Assembly: GCF_003032475.1 (NCBI RefSeq) | Contig: NZ_CP028369.1 | Coordinates: forward strand, 6,572,001 to 6,636,000 | DNA from: Streptomyces sp. P3 | GTDB taxonomy: Bacteria > Actinomycetota > Actinomycetes > Streptomycetales > Streptomycetaceae | Reading direction: 5' to 3' | Length of the DNA: 64,000 nucleotides | Shown here: positions 50,204 through 59,765 of the stretch, piece after piece | Layout: each line of letters opens with the position of its first letter | How positions within the stretch are numbered: position 1 is the stretch's first letter | Notes under the pieces: generated by a model | Database searches by the model: none | What the model was told of the DNA's origin: nothing | Seen by the model: the letters and a program-made list of their open reading frames with translations, nothing else | Made by a program: the position numbers and the translations under genes

Positions 50204-50992
50204 GGCATCCTGCCCTGCCTCGCGGCCGACCGCGAGCGAGTTCCCCAGGCGCTGAACAGCTGCGAAAACGGATTGCGCGCGGCAACGTCCTTCCGGGGCG
50301 CCTCTCGGCGAGCCAGGTCAGGCGCCACCGGGCCGGCACTTTCGCCGGGTCGATCCGCAGTAGCGCCGCAGCAGTTCCGTGCGCTCAGCCGGAACCACGT
50401 CAACACCTCCGTGTGAAAGCCCGTCAGGCCGGGTCCGGCGTGATCGCCCCGCTGGAGGAGAGCGTCCCGGACGGCTTCCGGCCAGGGAGCCCTCCCGCGA
50501 CCACGGATATCACGCCCTGCGCCACTCCTGCGCCGCCGAGCAGGGGGAGGCGCGTACCTTCCTCACCGCGCGGCTTCACGCGGCAGCGCCGCCGTCGACG
50601 CGGCCTTCGCGCGGGCCGGACGACCGGCGGAAGCGCGGTCCTGGCCCAAAGTCCCCGAGAAGCCCCACGGAGGCCGCCGCACCCCCCTCCTGACGCACAT
50701 CCATGCGGGCCAGAAGGGGCGCGCCGCGTCCGCAACTCAGATGTCCCGGAAGAGACCACTGGGTTCGCTGACCTGGGGTGCTGTGTGCTTGTGGGTCGCT
50801 GACCTGTGTAAATGACCTTTCGGCTGTTTCGCGGTCGTACCCGGTGATGGAGCCGGAAGTCCCAGGAAAGTCCCAGAGGACTCCCACTGGCAGGAGTCGC
50901 TTCTTCGGCTCTATCCATGGCGTGCGAGTAGGGCTGGCTGGTGACCTGCATCGACGGTCTGCCCCGAACGAACCCACCAGGCCATCAGCCGA
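50204..50992. other. 789-bp gap without a supported gene
   Basis: Several open frames exist but none has a normal codon bias or family features. The 11-bp word TCGCTGACCTG is repeated at 50765 and 50797. It may be decayed accessory DNA. Confidence 0.4.
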
Positions 50993-51988
50993 CTACGTCG
51001 TTTCGCGCTGGACGACGGCGAGGATGTCGTCCGCGCCGGGCGCACTCGGCGCTGCCGGGGCCGGAGCGCCGGCCAGTGAGAGGATGCTTGTGGTGAGGTT
51101 GCCGGCCGCCACGGTGAGGTCCATCCGGATGGTGGTCAGGGCCGGGACGGCAAGTGAGCTGACCGGGAGGTCGTCGACGCCGATGAGGGCCAGGTCGTCC
51201 GGGACGTCGATGTGCTGCGTGCGGCAGCTCGCCAGGACGGCGAGGGCGATCAGGTCGTTGAAGGCGGCGACCGCTGTGACCGGGTTGGCGCCCTGGGTCC
51301 ACTGCGTGACGGCCTCCCGGGCACTGGCCCGCGAATAGCGCATGCTGATGACCTGCGGCAACGGCAGACCCAGGTCGACGCAGGCCCGGGTAGCCCCTTC
51401 CAGGCGGGGCGGGCAGAAGGGGCGCTCCCGGGGATCGTCCAGCGCGGCGTAACCGATGTGCCGGTGCCCGCGTGACGCGAGGTGCTCGATCTGCATGCGT
51501 CCGACCTTTTCCTGGCTCAGCCCGGTCAGGCCGGCACGGCCCGGCGTGAATACATCCTCCAGCAAAGGGATTTCAGCCCGAAGCAGTGACTGCGCATCGG
51601 TGGCCGGCAGACCACCGAACGCGACGACCACCGCCGGCTGGACGTGTTGCCAGAGCTCGGCCAGGGGCGTGGTCGTCCCGTCGTGGTGCAGGTACACACA
51701 GGTGTAGCCCGCCTCGCCCAGCGATCGGCCGAGGGCCAGCTTGAACTGCTCCATAGCCTCGGCGACGGGGAGATCCGGCACCACGCAGAGCACGACGTTG
51801 CTGCGGCCCTTGCGCAGTGCACGGCCGGCTCCCGACGGTACGTAACCGAGACGCTCCGCCGTCTCCAGCACGCGGCGACGGGTCTCCGCAGAGAGACCGT
51901 GCTCGTCCCTCCCGTTGAGCACGAAGCTCACGGTGGTCTGTGAGACCCCGGCCTCTCGCGCCACGTCCTTGCTGGTGACCCTCGGCAA
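50993..51988 (-). CDS. LacI-family transcriptional regulator (second)
   Basis: A 331-residue LacI/GalR protein: TSKDVAREAGVSQTTVSFVLNG for the helix-turn-helix, RALRKGRSNVVLCVVPD at the hinge, and an effector domain ending in DDLPVSSLAVPALTTI. It starts with TTG at 51988 after GGGAGGGG. It is divergent from the MFS-hydrolase operon and probably represses it through the perfect palindrome at 52049-52062. Confidence 0.9.
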   Translation of the reverse strand: MPRVTSKDVAREAGVSQTTVSFVLNGRDEHGLSAETRRRVLETAERLGYVPSGAGRALRKGRSNVVLCVVPDLPVAEAMEQFKLALGRSLGEAGYTCVYLHHDGTTTPLAELWQHVQPAVVVAFGGLPATDAQSLLRAEIPLLEDVFTPGRAGLTGLSQEKVGRMQIEHLASRGHRHIGYAALDDPRERPFCPPRLEGATRACVDLGLPLPQVISMRYSRASAREAVTQWTQGANPVTAVAAFNDLIALAVLASCRTQHIDVPDDLALIGVDDLPVSSLAVPALTTIRMDLTVAAGNLTTSILSLAGAPAPAAPSAPGADDILAVVQRETT

Positions 51989-52048
51989 CGCCCCTCCCGA
52001 CCTCTTGCCACACCCTCCGGCACAGGCTACGGTACGGCGATCAGCGAC

Positions 52049-52062
52049 CTAATACGTATTAG
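52049..52062. promoter_or_regulatory. Perfect operator palindrome of the second LacI
   Basis: CTAATACGTATTAG at 52049-52062, strikingly A/T-rich, between the LacI gene and the divergent MFS gene. It is different from the TGCTAACGTTAGCA type, so the two LacI circuits are separate. Confidence 0.72.
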
Positions 52063-52203
52063 AGCGTATGGGGACGCCGTTTCGGTAGCCGCAATGGCCT
52101 GTAGGGGGACGCCCCGCACCCGCTCTGCCCGAGCCGCCCATCCCCGTCGAACACCGTCCCCACGCGCGCCGACCGGGCGGAATCACACGAAGAGAGATCT
52201 GTC

Positions 52204-53490
52204 ATGGACGACACGATCCCCGTCAGCACCGACACGACGCCCGGCCGCCGGGTCGCCTCCTCCGCCGACCCGGTCCGCCTTAACCGTCTGCTCGCCTGCG
52301 TATTCCCGGCGACCACCGCGACGTACGCCCTGTTCAACGCCATCGGGGTGATCCTCCTCCCCGCCCAGGTGGCGCGAATCGCGCCTGACTCCAAGGTCGG
52401 TGTCCTGGCGCTGCTGACCACGCTGGCCGCGGTGGCCTCGATGATCGCCCTCCCCACCGGAGGAGCGCTGTCGGACCGCACGCGGTCCCGGTTCGGACGA
52501 CGCGCCCCCTGGCTGATGGTGATGGCCTGCGCCTCCGCGCCTCTGACGATCGCCATGGGCCTGAGCGAATCGCTGGTCGTCCTCGCGACCCTGCTCACGG
52601 TCCTGTGGTTCACCATGAACTTCTACGGAGGGGCGCTCGCGGCGATCCTGCCCGACCGCGTGCCCGTGGCCCGCCGTGGCATCGCCTCCGCGGTCATCGG
52701 CCTGGGCACGCCCGTGGGCATCCTCCTCGGCGTCAACCTGGCCAGCCGGGTCAGTCAGGTCTGGGCGTACACGGCTCTCGGGTTTGTGCTGCTCGTCACC
52801 ACGCTCGCCCTCGTCGCCGGTGCGCGCGAACCGTCTTCGCTCGACCTGGTCACGGAAAGACCGAAGGACCGGGGCAACGCGGCCGCGGCTGTCCGGGTGT
52901 TCTTCCGCGCGTTCGGCCACCGCGACTTCGCGCTGGCCTTCGCCAGCCGGTTCGGCCTGTTCCTGTCGTACTTCACGGTCTCCGGTTACCTGTTCTTCGC
53001 CGTCCAGGACTACGTCGGCGCCGAGAACGTCCCCGGCGGCAATGTCGCCGTCGCGGTGAGCACCCTCTCGACGGTGTCGTTCGGCACCTGGATCGGCGTC
53101 GCCACGCTCTGCGGCTGGCTCGCCGACAAGTTCGACCGGCGCAAACTGTTCATCGCGATCAGCGCCGTCGGGCTGGGACTGTCCCAGCTCATACCGATCG
53201 TCAGCCACAGCTGGGGCGCGATGCTCGCCTACTCCGCGGTTTCTGGTGCCGCCCTGGGCACGTACTTCGCGGTCGACCTCGCCGTCATGTCGCTGGTCCT
53301 GCCGGACAAGGAGAGCGAAGGGCGCGACTTCGCCATCCTCAACGTCGCCACCGGTCTGCCCCAACTCGCCGCCCCGGCCATCGCCGGCGCGCTCATCAGC
53401 CTCGGCGGCTACGGCTCACTGTTCATCGTCGGCAGCGCGTGCGCCCTGGTCGCCGGTGCGCTGGCCATGTGCATCCGCTCGATCCGCTAG
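52204..53490 (+). CDS. MFS transporter
   Basis: A 428-residue major facilitator with about twelve membrane segments. Segment 1 is YALFNAIGVILLPAQV, the loop motif GGALSDRTRSRFGRRAPW follows segment 2, and LADKFDRRKLFIAISAVGLGLS is the second-half equivalent. The layout (early GPH-like loop, long middle loop) suggests sugar or small-metabolite transport. It heads the operon with the hydrolases and is probably under the divergent LacI. ATG at 52204. Confidence 0.88.
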   Translation: MDDTIPVSTDTTPGRRVASSADPVRLNRLLACVFPATTATYALFNAIGVILLPAQVARIAPDSKVGVLALLTTLAAVASMIALPTGGALSDRTRSRFGRRAPWLMVMACASAPLTIAMGLSESLVVLATLLTVLWFTMNFYGGALAAILPDRVPVARRGIASAVIGLGTPVGILLGVNLASRVSQVWAYTALGFVLLVTTLALVAGAREPSSLDLVTERPKDRGNAAAAVRVFFRAFGHRDFALAFASRFGLFLSYFTVSGYLFFAVQDYVGAENVPGGNVAVAVSTLSTVSFGTWIGVATLCGWLADKFDRRKLFIAISAVGLGLSQLIPIVSHSWGAMLAYSAVSGAALGTYFAVDLAVMSLVLPDKESEGRDFAILNVATGLPQLAAPAIAGALISLGGYGSLFIVGSACALVAGALAMCIRSIR

Positions 53491-53505
53491 CCGACGGAGG
53501 CTTCC

Positions 53506-54360
53506 ATGATCATGATCACCACGCCCGCACGGGTGGCGCTCTGCTACGACACCTTCGGCGATCCCGGCCACCCCCCGCTGCTGCTGATCCAGGGCCTCGG
53601 GGCCCACATGCTCGGCTGGCACGCCGCTCTGTGCCGCCAACTCGCCGACGCGGGCTTCCATGTCGTCCGCTTCGACAACCGGGACGTCGGCCTCTCGCAG
53701 AAGTTCCCGCAGGGCGGCTACACCGTGGCCGACTTGGCGAACGATGCGGCGGGCCTCCTCACCGCTCTCGACATCCCCGCGGCGCACATCGTGGGCCAGT
53801 CGATGGGCGGCATGGTCGCCCAGCAGCTCGCCCTCGACCACCCCACCCGGGTGCTGAGCCTCGCCCTGATCTACACAGCGCCCAGCACCGACTTCATCGT
53901 CGGCCGCGACCTGGTCGACGAGCGCACCCAGCGCCCCCGGGCCCGCGACGAGGACGAGGCGATCGCGCTCTACCTCGACAACGAAGCGGCCTGCGCCTCA
54001 CCCGGATTCCCCCAGGACACGGCCTGGCTCCGCGAGCTCGGCGGTCGGATGTATCAGCGGAACTACGACCCCGACGGCGTGGTCCGCCAGGTGGAGGCAC
54101 TCGACAACTCCCCCGACCGCACGCCCCACCTGCACCGCATCACGGCACCCACCACGATCATGCACGGCGACGGCGACCGCCTGATCGATCCCGGCGCGTC
54201 CCGGGCCATGCACGAGCTGATCCCGGATTCGACGCTGACCATCCATCACGGGATGGGCCACGAGCTTCCCCGAGCGCTCTGGCCGCAGATCGTCACCCAG
54301 ATCCGGGACAACACCGCACGCACCCAGATCCGGGACAACACCGCACGAGGGAGCGCGTGA
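53506..54360 (+). CDS. Alpha/beta hydrolase
   Basis: A 284-residue alpha/beta hydrolase: LLLIQGLGAHMLGWHAALCRQLADAG (oxyanion HG-type region), RFDNRDVGLSQ, the nucleophile elbow GQSMGG with S99, and a C-terminal HGDGDRLIDP and HHGMGHELP that supply Asp and His. An ester or lactone substrate is likely. The C-terminus contains a 27-bp tandem duplication at 54295-54347 that repeats TQIRDNTAR. It starts 15 bp after the MFS stop and ends one base before the next gene. Confidence 0.88.
   Translation: MIMITTPARVALCYDTFGDPGHPPLLLIQGLGAHMLGWHAALCRQLADAGFHVVRFDNRDVGLSQKFPQGGYTVADLANDAAGLLTALDIPAAHIVGQSMGGMVAQQLALDHPTRVLSLALIYTAPSTDFIVGRDLVDERTQRPRARDEDEAIALYLDNEAACASPGFPQDTAWLRELGGRMYQRNYDPDGVVRQVEALDNSPDRTPHLHRITAPTTIMHGDGDRLIDPGASRAMHELIPDSTLTIHHGMGHELPRALWPQIVTQIRDNTARTQIRDNTARGSA
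54295..54347. repeat. 27-bp tandem duplication in the hydrolase 3' end
   Basis: ACCCAGATCCGGGACAACAC begins each copy (54295 and 54322); the nine extra residues are in frame, so the duplication is recent and tolerated. Confidence 0.7.
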
Positions 54361-54361
54361 C

Positions 54362-55435
54362 ATGGCCGAGGGAGCACATGTGGGCCGGGCCCGGCCCACG
54401 ACCCGGCGGATGGTGCTGATGCTCGCTTCGGCACTGGTCCTGTTCGTCGGCGTAGCAGCCCCGAGCCCGGCCTCGGCGGCTGACAGCCCGTTTTGCGTAG
54501 TCCGGACCGCCGAGCCCGAGGGCGGACTGACTCTGGTCTCGGTCGAGCGCATCGACGCCCGCACACGGATGTACGCGTTCCGTTCGAAGGCGGTCGGCGA
54601 CGCCATGTCCGACGGGCTTGTCCGGGTGCGCGTCATCCTGCCCGCCGACTACGACCGCTCGGCCGGCAAGCGCTACCCGGTCATGATGCACCTGCACGGC
54701 ACCAACGACTCGCCCACCACCTTCCCCGCCGGCGAGGTGGAGCAGGTGCTGGGCGACAACGATGTGATCTTCGTCGAGCCCGACGGAGGCCCTGCCGGCT
54801 TCTACGCCGACTGGTACGGCACTCCCGTCACCGGCCGCGATCTCTTCAACGGACCGGTGCCGTTCCCGCCCCCGGCGTGGGAGACCTTCCACATCCGCGA
54901 GCTGCTCCCGTGGCTGGACAAGACCTTCCGCACCACAGGCCGACGCGCGATCACCGGTACCTCGATGGGCGGCTTCGGCGCGATGGCGTACCCCGCCCGC
55001 AACCCGGGAGTCTTCGCCGCCGCCGGCTCCTTCTCGGGCGCCGTGGACCTCGACACGCTGTACCCGATCGGTCCTGCGCTGATCACCCTGGCCTGGGACC
55101 CGTGCATCTTCGGCGACCGAACGCTGCAGGCCGACAACTGGAAGGCGCACAATCCGGTCGACCTGGCTGCCGAGCTGCGCGGAGTGTCCCTGTTCGTCGC
55201 CAGCGGCAACGGGCTGCCCGGCCGCTACGACGACCCCGTGAGCGCCATCGCAGGAGCACCCATGGAGATCCTGGTGCGCCAGAGCGCCGAGAACCTCGTC
55301 GCCGCACTCGACCGGAACCAGGTGCCCGTCACCACCTGGTTCTACGGCAACGGTGCTCATGGCACGCGGTTCTACATCTACGACGATCTGCGCCGCTTCC
55401 TGCCCCAGGCGATGAGCGCACTCAACCGCAGGTAG
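54362..55435 (+). CDS. Secreted esterase-like alpha/beta hydrolase
   Basis: A 357-residue protein with a signal peptide over about residues 1-40 (twin-Arg-free, hydrophobic core VLMLASALVLFVGVAAP, cleavage after ASAA). The mature enzyme has VMMHLHGTNDSP, the elbow GTSMGG with S201, and a histidine in YGNGAHGTRFY near the end. It belongs to the esterase-D/Ag85-like group, so an extracellular ester or acyl-transfer role is likely. It starts one base after the preceding hydrolase stop. Confidence 0.85.
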   Translation: MAEGAHVGRARPTTRRMVLMLASALVLFVGVAAPSPASAADSPFCVVRTAEPEGGLTLVSVERIDARTRMYAFRSKAVGDAMSDGLVRVRVILPADYDRSAGKRYPVMMHLHGTNDSPTTFPAGEVEQVLGDNDVIFVEPDGGPAGFYADWYGTPVTGRDLFNGPVPFPPPAWETFHIRELLPWLDKTFRTTGRRAITGTSMGGFGAMAYPARNPGVFAAAGSFSGAVDLDTLYPIGPALITLAWDPCIFGDRTLQADNWKAHNPVDLAAELRGVSLFVASGNGLPGRYDDPVSAIAGAPMEILVRQSAENLVAALDRNQVPVTTWFYGNGAHGTRFYIYDDLRRFLPQAMSALNRR

Positions 55436-55486
55436 CCGATGTGAGAAGGCGAGGCGCACGCAGAGCAGTACCGCTGACTGACCGGT

Positions 55487-55555
55487 GAGCCCAGGCCCGT
55501 GCACGACCTGATCCCGGATGCGACGCCGACAACACCACACGAGGAAGTGCGTGAC
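55487..55555 (+). pseudogene. Scar of a duplicated, mostly deleted alpha/beta hydrolase
   Basis: 55488-55530 matches 54198-54240 of the upstream hydrolase gene (30 of 34 bases over the clearest part, e.g. CTGATCCCGGAT). 55528-55558 matches its very end, 54334-54364 (28 of 31, including GACAACACC and GCGTGACATG). The intervening coding part is missing. A tandem hydrolase copy apparently lost nearly all of its length just before the serine-hydrolase gene. Confidence 0.7.
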
Positions 55556-56701
55556 ATGACAGCAGTACAGGTGCAAGGCCGCGTGGACAGAGGTTTCGAA
55601 CCGATCGCGGACGCCTTCGCCGACAACTTCCGTCGGCGCGGCGACACAGCCGCCTCCTGCGTGGTGTACGCCCAGGGAGCCCCGGTCGTCGACATCTGGG
55701 CCGGACGGACCGCCCGGGGCACCTGGACACCCGACACTCGCACCGTCGTGTTCTCGGTGAGCAAGGGTGTCACCACCCTCTGCCTGCTGATGGCCGCCGA
55801 GCGCGGACTGATCGAACTCGACGCCCCGGTGGCGAAGTACTGGCCGGAGTTCGCCGAGAAAGGCAAGGAGACGACGACGGTACGGCAACTCCTCTCGCAC
55901 CAGACCGGCCTGGTGGCGCCCGAGGCGGATGTGACGGTGGAGAACCTGCGCGCCTGGAAGTCTGTGGCGGACGCGCTGGCCCGGCAGGCACCGACCTGGC
56001 CTCCGGGAACCGCCTACGCCTACCACACGCTCACGTTCGGCTGGCTGGTCGGCGAGGTGCTGCGCCGGACCACGGGGCTGCGCCCCGGCCAGTGGCTGCG
56101 CGAGCACGTGGAGGCTCCCCTGAACCTGACGATGACGTACGGCGCCGACCCCACGGCCGCCGATTTCCACCCCCTGGCAGACCCGCTGCCCCACACCGAC
56201 CCCGAAGCCGCCGCGTTGATGGCCAACGCTCTCGCCTCACCGTTGATCGAACGCTCGATGAGTCTGGGGGGCGTCTTCGACACCGCCGACCTCATCCAGA
56301 CCGCCAATGGGGAGGTGTGGCTGTCGGTCGAGATCGCTGCGGGCAATCTCGTGACCAGTGCCCGCAGCCTGGCACGGCTGTACGCGGCCACAGTGGGAGA
56401 GGTCGACGGAGTCAGGCTGCTGGGCCCGGACACCGTCCGTGATGCCCGCGTGCCGCGCTGCGAGGGCCGGCCGTTCGTGGGGCCCGACGAGGGCAACCGC
56501 TGGGGCACCGGCTTCATGATCAGCTCAGCGCACCGGCCGATGGCCGGCCCGGGCAGCTTCGGCCACGACGGCTTCGGCGGCGGCCTCGCTTTCGCACACC
56601 TGGAATCGGAGATCGCCTTCGCCTACCAGACCGCACAGCCCGGGGGCCTTCCCGACGACCGATCCGACGCCCTCTGCCGCGCGCTGCGCGCCTGCCTGTG
56701 A
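55556..56701 (+). CDS. Serine hydrolase (class C beta-lactamase/EstB fold)
   Basis: A 381-residue cytoplasmic serine hydrolase. The SxxK motif is SVSK at residues 67-70 (nucleophile S67). The second motif Tyr lies in YAYHTLTFGW and a C-terminal GHDGFGGGLAF resembles the HxG/KTG position. Members (EstB, LACTB-like) cleave esters rather than beta-lactams. It lacks a signal peptide. The ATG at 55556 is preceded by the remnant of the duplicated hydrolase. Confidence 0.88.
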   Translation: MTAVQVQGRVDRGFEPIADAFADNFRRRGDTAASCVVYAQGAPVVDIWAGRTARGTWTPDTRTVVFSVSKGVTTLCLLMAAERGLIELDAPVAKYWPEFAEKGKETTTVRQLLSHQTGLVAPEADVTVENLRAWKSVADALARQAPTWPPGTAYAYHTLTFGWLVGEVLRRTTGLRPGQWLREHVEAPLNLTMTYGADPTAADFHPLADPLPHTDPEAAALMANALASPLIERSMSLGGVFDTADLIQTANGEVWLSVEIAAGNLVTSARSLARLYAATVGEVDGVRLLGPDTVRDARVPRCEGRPFVGPDEGNRWGTGFMISSAHRPMAGPGSFGHDGFGGGLAFAHLESEIAFAYQTAQPGGLPDDRSDALCRALRACL

Positions 56702-56758
56702 ACCGACCCCGGCACCTCAGGTCCCGACCCCGCCCATGAAAGAACCGGAAAGCAGGCC

Positions 56759-58483
56759 ATGCCCACCACGCTCCCCCCGCCGGCGCCCCCGAGCCTGACC
56801 GCTCGCACGACGGACCGGATCCTGACCCGCCTGATGCGGCTGCCGGGCCCGCGATACGGCTACCGGGTCGAGCGGAACCTGCCAACACCCGCGCGCGACG
56901 GCGCCGTTCTGGTCACGGACCACTACGCCCCCGTCACCGACCGGCCGAAGGGCACCGTCCTGCTGCGCACACCGTACGGGCGCGGCTTGCCGCACGACCT
57001 GGAGGCCAGGGTCTACGCGGGCCACGGATTTCACGTCGTACTGCAAAGCTGCCGCGGCACGTTCGGCTCCACGGGAGACTTCTACCCGATGGCGAACGAG
57101 GCCGACGACGCCCAGGACGCGGTGGCCTGGCTGCGGACCCGGCCGTGGTTCGACGGGCGGCTCGCCACCGCCGGGGGGTCGTATGTGGGGTGGACCCAGT
57201 GGGCGCTGCTGATGGACCCGCCCCCCGAGCTGCGCACCTGCCTGATCGCCGTCGCCCCCCACAACATGCACGAGACGGTGTACGGCGCCGGAGCGTTCCA
57301 GCTCGGCGACTTCCTGTCCTGGGCGGCGATGATGGCCGGCCAGGAACGATTCACCGGGCTACGCGGTGTGGCCCGTGTGCTGACGATGAACCGGCGCCTG
57401 GCCCCGGTCTTCGGCTCTCTTCCGTTGGCCGATGCCGCCGACGCGGCGACAGAGCACCGCACCCCGTGGTTCCGCGAGTGGCTGACGACACCCGACCCCG
57501 ACGATCCCCTGTGGGACGGCCTCAAACTTGACGACGCCCTTCAGCGGGCGAACGTACCGGTGCGGCTCACCGCCGGCTGGCAGGACCTCTTCCTCGACCA
57601 GACCCTCCACCAGTACCGGACGCTGCGTACCCGTGGAGTCGACGTCTCGCTCACCGTCGGACCCTGGACCCACCAGGAACTGAGCCAGAAGGGTATGGGA
57701 CGCCTGCTCCGCAGTAATCTCGAATGGCTCCGGACACACCTCGCCGACGACGAGACACCGGCATCCCGACCGCCCGGCATCCGCGTCGAGGTGTACGTCA
57801 CGGGCCAGGGCGCATGGCGACGGCTTGAGGAATGGCCGCCTGCGGCCGCCGAAACCGTGCGCTACCTGCAGCCGGACGGGAAGCTCCTGGCCGATGAGCC
57901 GAGTGGCGGCGCGCCGTCCACGTTCGTCTACGACCCGGCGAACCCTACACCGACCCTCGGTGGCCCTCTGCTCACCCTCGACAGCGGCGTCAAGGACAAC
58001 GCCGACCTGCAGGACCGCCCCGATGTGCTCACCTTCACCACGCCCCCGCTGACCGCACCGCTGGAGATCATCGGAACACCCGTCGTCGAACTGGCGCATA
58101 CCAGGAGCAACCCGCACGCCGACGTCTTCGTGCGGCTCTGCGACGTCGACCCGAAAGGCATCGCCCGCAACTTCGCCGAAGGACTCCTGCGCCTCGATTC
58201 CACCTCGCCCATCGACCAGGTGCAGTACGTGCGTGTGCGGCTCGACGCCTGCGCACACGAGGTCAGGCCCGGACACCGGATACGTCTGCTGACAGCCGGC
58301 GGTTCCCACCCGCGTTACGCACGCAACGAGGGCACTGGTGCAGCGCCCGGCACCGGGCACGAATTGCGGCCGTGTACACACACCATCCACCACGACACCG
58401 GCGCGGTCTCCCGCGTGCTCCTTCCCACGCCCGCCCCCAACAGACCCGTCCGGCACGGCCTTACCGATTCGACGGTTTCGTAG
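56759..58483 (+). CDS. CocE/NonD-family hydrolase
   Basis: A 574-residue X-Pro-dipeptidyl-peptidase/cocaine-esterase family protein. The nucleophile is S141 in AGGSYVGW. The N-terminal part runs RDGAVLVTDHYAP then LLRTPYGRG and LQSCRGTFGSTGDFYPM, and the C-terminal jelly-roll domain starts about residue 340. It hydrolyses acyl or amide bonds of small esters or peptides. There is no signal peptide. It lies 57 bp behind the serine hydrolase, probably co-transcribed. Confidence 0.9.
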   Translation: MPTTLPPPAPPSLTARTTDRILTRLMRLPGPRYGYRVERNLPTPARDGAVLVTDHYAPVTDRPKGTVLLRTPYGRGLPHDLEARVYAGHGFHVVLQSCRGTFGSTGDFYPMANEADDAQDAVAWLRTRPWFDGRLATAGGSYVGWTQWALLMDPPPELRTCLIAVAPHNMHETVYGAGAFQLGDFLSWAAMMAGQERFTGLRGVARVLTMNRRLAPVFGSLPLADAADAATEHRTPWFREWLTTPDPDDPLWDGLKLDDALQRANVPVRLTAGWQDLFLDQTLHQYRTLRTRGVDVSLTVGPWTHQELSQKGMGRLLRSNLEWLRTHLADDETPASRPPGIRVEVYVTGQGAWRRLEEWPPAAAETVRYLQPDGKLLADEPSGGAPSTFVYDPANPTPTLGGPLLTLDSGVKDNADLQDRPDVLTFTTPPLTAPLEIIGTPVVELAHTRSNPHADVFVRLCDVDPKGIARNFAEGLLRLDSTSPIDQVQYVRVRLDACAHEVRPGHRIRLLTAGGSHPRYARNEGTGAAPGTGHELRPCTHTIHHDTGAVSRVLLPTPAPNRPVRHGLTDSTVS

Positions 58484-58519
58484 ACGCCACCCAGCACACC
58501 ATCAACCGCATGCCGAGTC

Positions 58520-58702
58520 ATGCACATCAAGCTAAACCCGGCCAGCCTGGCAGCCCGTGCACTCGGCGACTTGGAGCGCCTGCTCCGCAGGCCGCACATG
58601 GCGCTGTAGTACCGGGACAGCATTCTCAGCGGACTCTTCGCCAACACCGGCTTCGCACTCGACAGACCGAACGGACCCCAACTCGCAGTCAAGATCCATT
58701 GA
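58520..58702 (+). pseudogene. Short open stretch interrupted by an in-frame TAG
   Basis: From ATG 58520 to TGA 58702 the frame reads as plausible protein (HIKLNPASLAARALGDLERL, then after a stop YRDSILSGLFANTGFALDRP) with one in-frame TAG at 58607-58609. It may be a decayed gene end or two tiny peptides. Family unknown. Confidence 0.35.
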
Positions 58703-58736
58703 TTGCCTCCTCACTCCTCGATACTGGGCGCATCAC

Positions 58737-59618
58737 ATGACTGTCCTGACAGCGGCTCGATCAGCACGGTTCACCACCCTCCTGCACGACATGCGGCGCA
58801 TCACAGGCGTGGACGCGGTCATGGGGTCTCTGACCGTGGCCGATTCAGACCACTTCGTCATAGATCAGCTGGTCGGCGTCACCACAGAGGATTTGCGCAA
58901 CCTCCGCGTCGCCATCGGTACGGGACTGGGCGGCAAGGCGATGGCCCTGAAGAGGCCGATGCAGGTGCCGGACTACTGCCGGGCGGGCGGCATCAGCCAC
59001 GAGTACGACCCGGTCGTGCGCCGAGAGCAGATCCGTGCCGCGTTCGCCGTCCCGATCCGGGTTCCGGTCCCCGGCGGTCTCCGTGGCGTGGTCTACGGAG
59101 CAAGGCGCCACGAGTACGTCTTCGGCGACCGTGTCTTCGGCGACGTCACGGTCCTGGTGCGCGCCCTGGAACGGGAGCTCGCCGAGGATCTGGAATTGGA
59201 TCGCCGATGGGAACACCTGCGGGTGGCGGCCGGGGGCAGCACCTCTGTCGCGAGCACGGGGATGAGCGCGGCCGAGCGCCGGATGCTCGTCGACGTCTGC
59301 TCCGAACTCGTGCACATTGCGGCAGAGATGGCCGACGGCTCTCAGCGCCGGCAGATCGAGGCTCTCGTGCGCCGTCTGGCCGGTCGGACGGCAGAACTCC
59401 CCGGGGCGGCAGAGGTGACCCGAGGAGCCCTCACGGAGCGCGAACGGGAGATCCTGGCCAAGGTCGCCACGGGTGCGACGAACCGGGAGGTCGCTGCCGC
59501 GTTGGGTATCAGCGCCGAGACCGTGAAGTCGAGTCTCACTTCCAGTATGCGCAAGCTCGGCGCGCGCAACCGTGTCGCTCTCGTGGCCGCGGCACGTGCG
59601 CAGGGTTGTCTGCGTTGA
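58737..59618 (+). CDS. LuxR-type regulator with GAF-like sensor domain
   Basis: A 293-residue regulator. Residues 10 to 160 look like a GAF sensor (VGVTTEDLRNLRVAIGTGLGGKAMAL, then RAAFAVPIRVPVPGG). The C-terminus is a LuxR helix-turn-helix, LTEREREILAKVATGATNREVAAALGISAETVKSS. Such one-component regulators sense small ligands. The ATG at 58737 has no strong ribosome-binding site. It lies between the CocE-type and a membrane-anchored hydrolase and may control one of them. Confidence 0.87.
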   Translation: MTVLTAARSARFTTLLHDMRRITGVDAVMGSLTVADSDHFVIDQLVGVTTEDLRNLRVAIGTGLGGKAMALKRPMQVPDYCRAGGISHEYDPVVRREQIRAAFAVPIRVPVPGGLRGVVYGARRHEYVFGDRVFGDVTVLVRALERELAEDLELDRRWEHLRVAAGGSTSVASTGMSAAERRMLVDVCSELVHIAAEMADGSQRRQIEALVRRLAGRTAELPGAAEVTRGALTEREREILAKVATGATNREVAAALGISAETVKSSLTSSMRKLGARNRVALVAAARAQGCLR

Positions 59619-59765
59619 GGACATGGCAGCACAGGGCGTCCGCACCCCCCGAACGGGGGGCTTACGCCTCGCCGAGACGAGGTCTCGTCACGACCCATCC
59701 ATACTGACAATCCGATGGTGCGCGCCATTTCCCCCTTTCCCCACGTCTGACGGGACCCGCCGGCC

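Noticed and set aside
50191..50802. A plus-strand frame of 203 codons in the gap before the second LacI
   Set aside because: Arg/Pro-rich composition, no ribosome-binding site and poor codon bias; it overlaps the start of the CPCC gene on the other strand.
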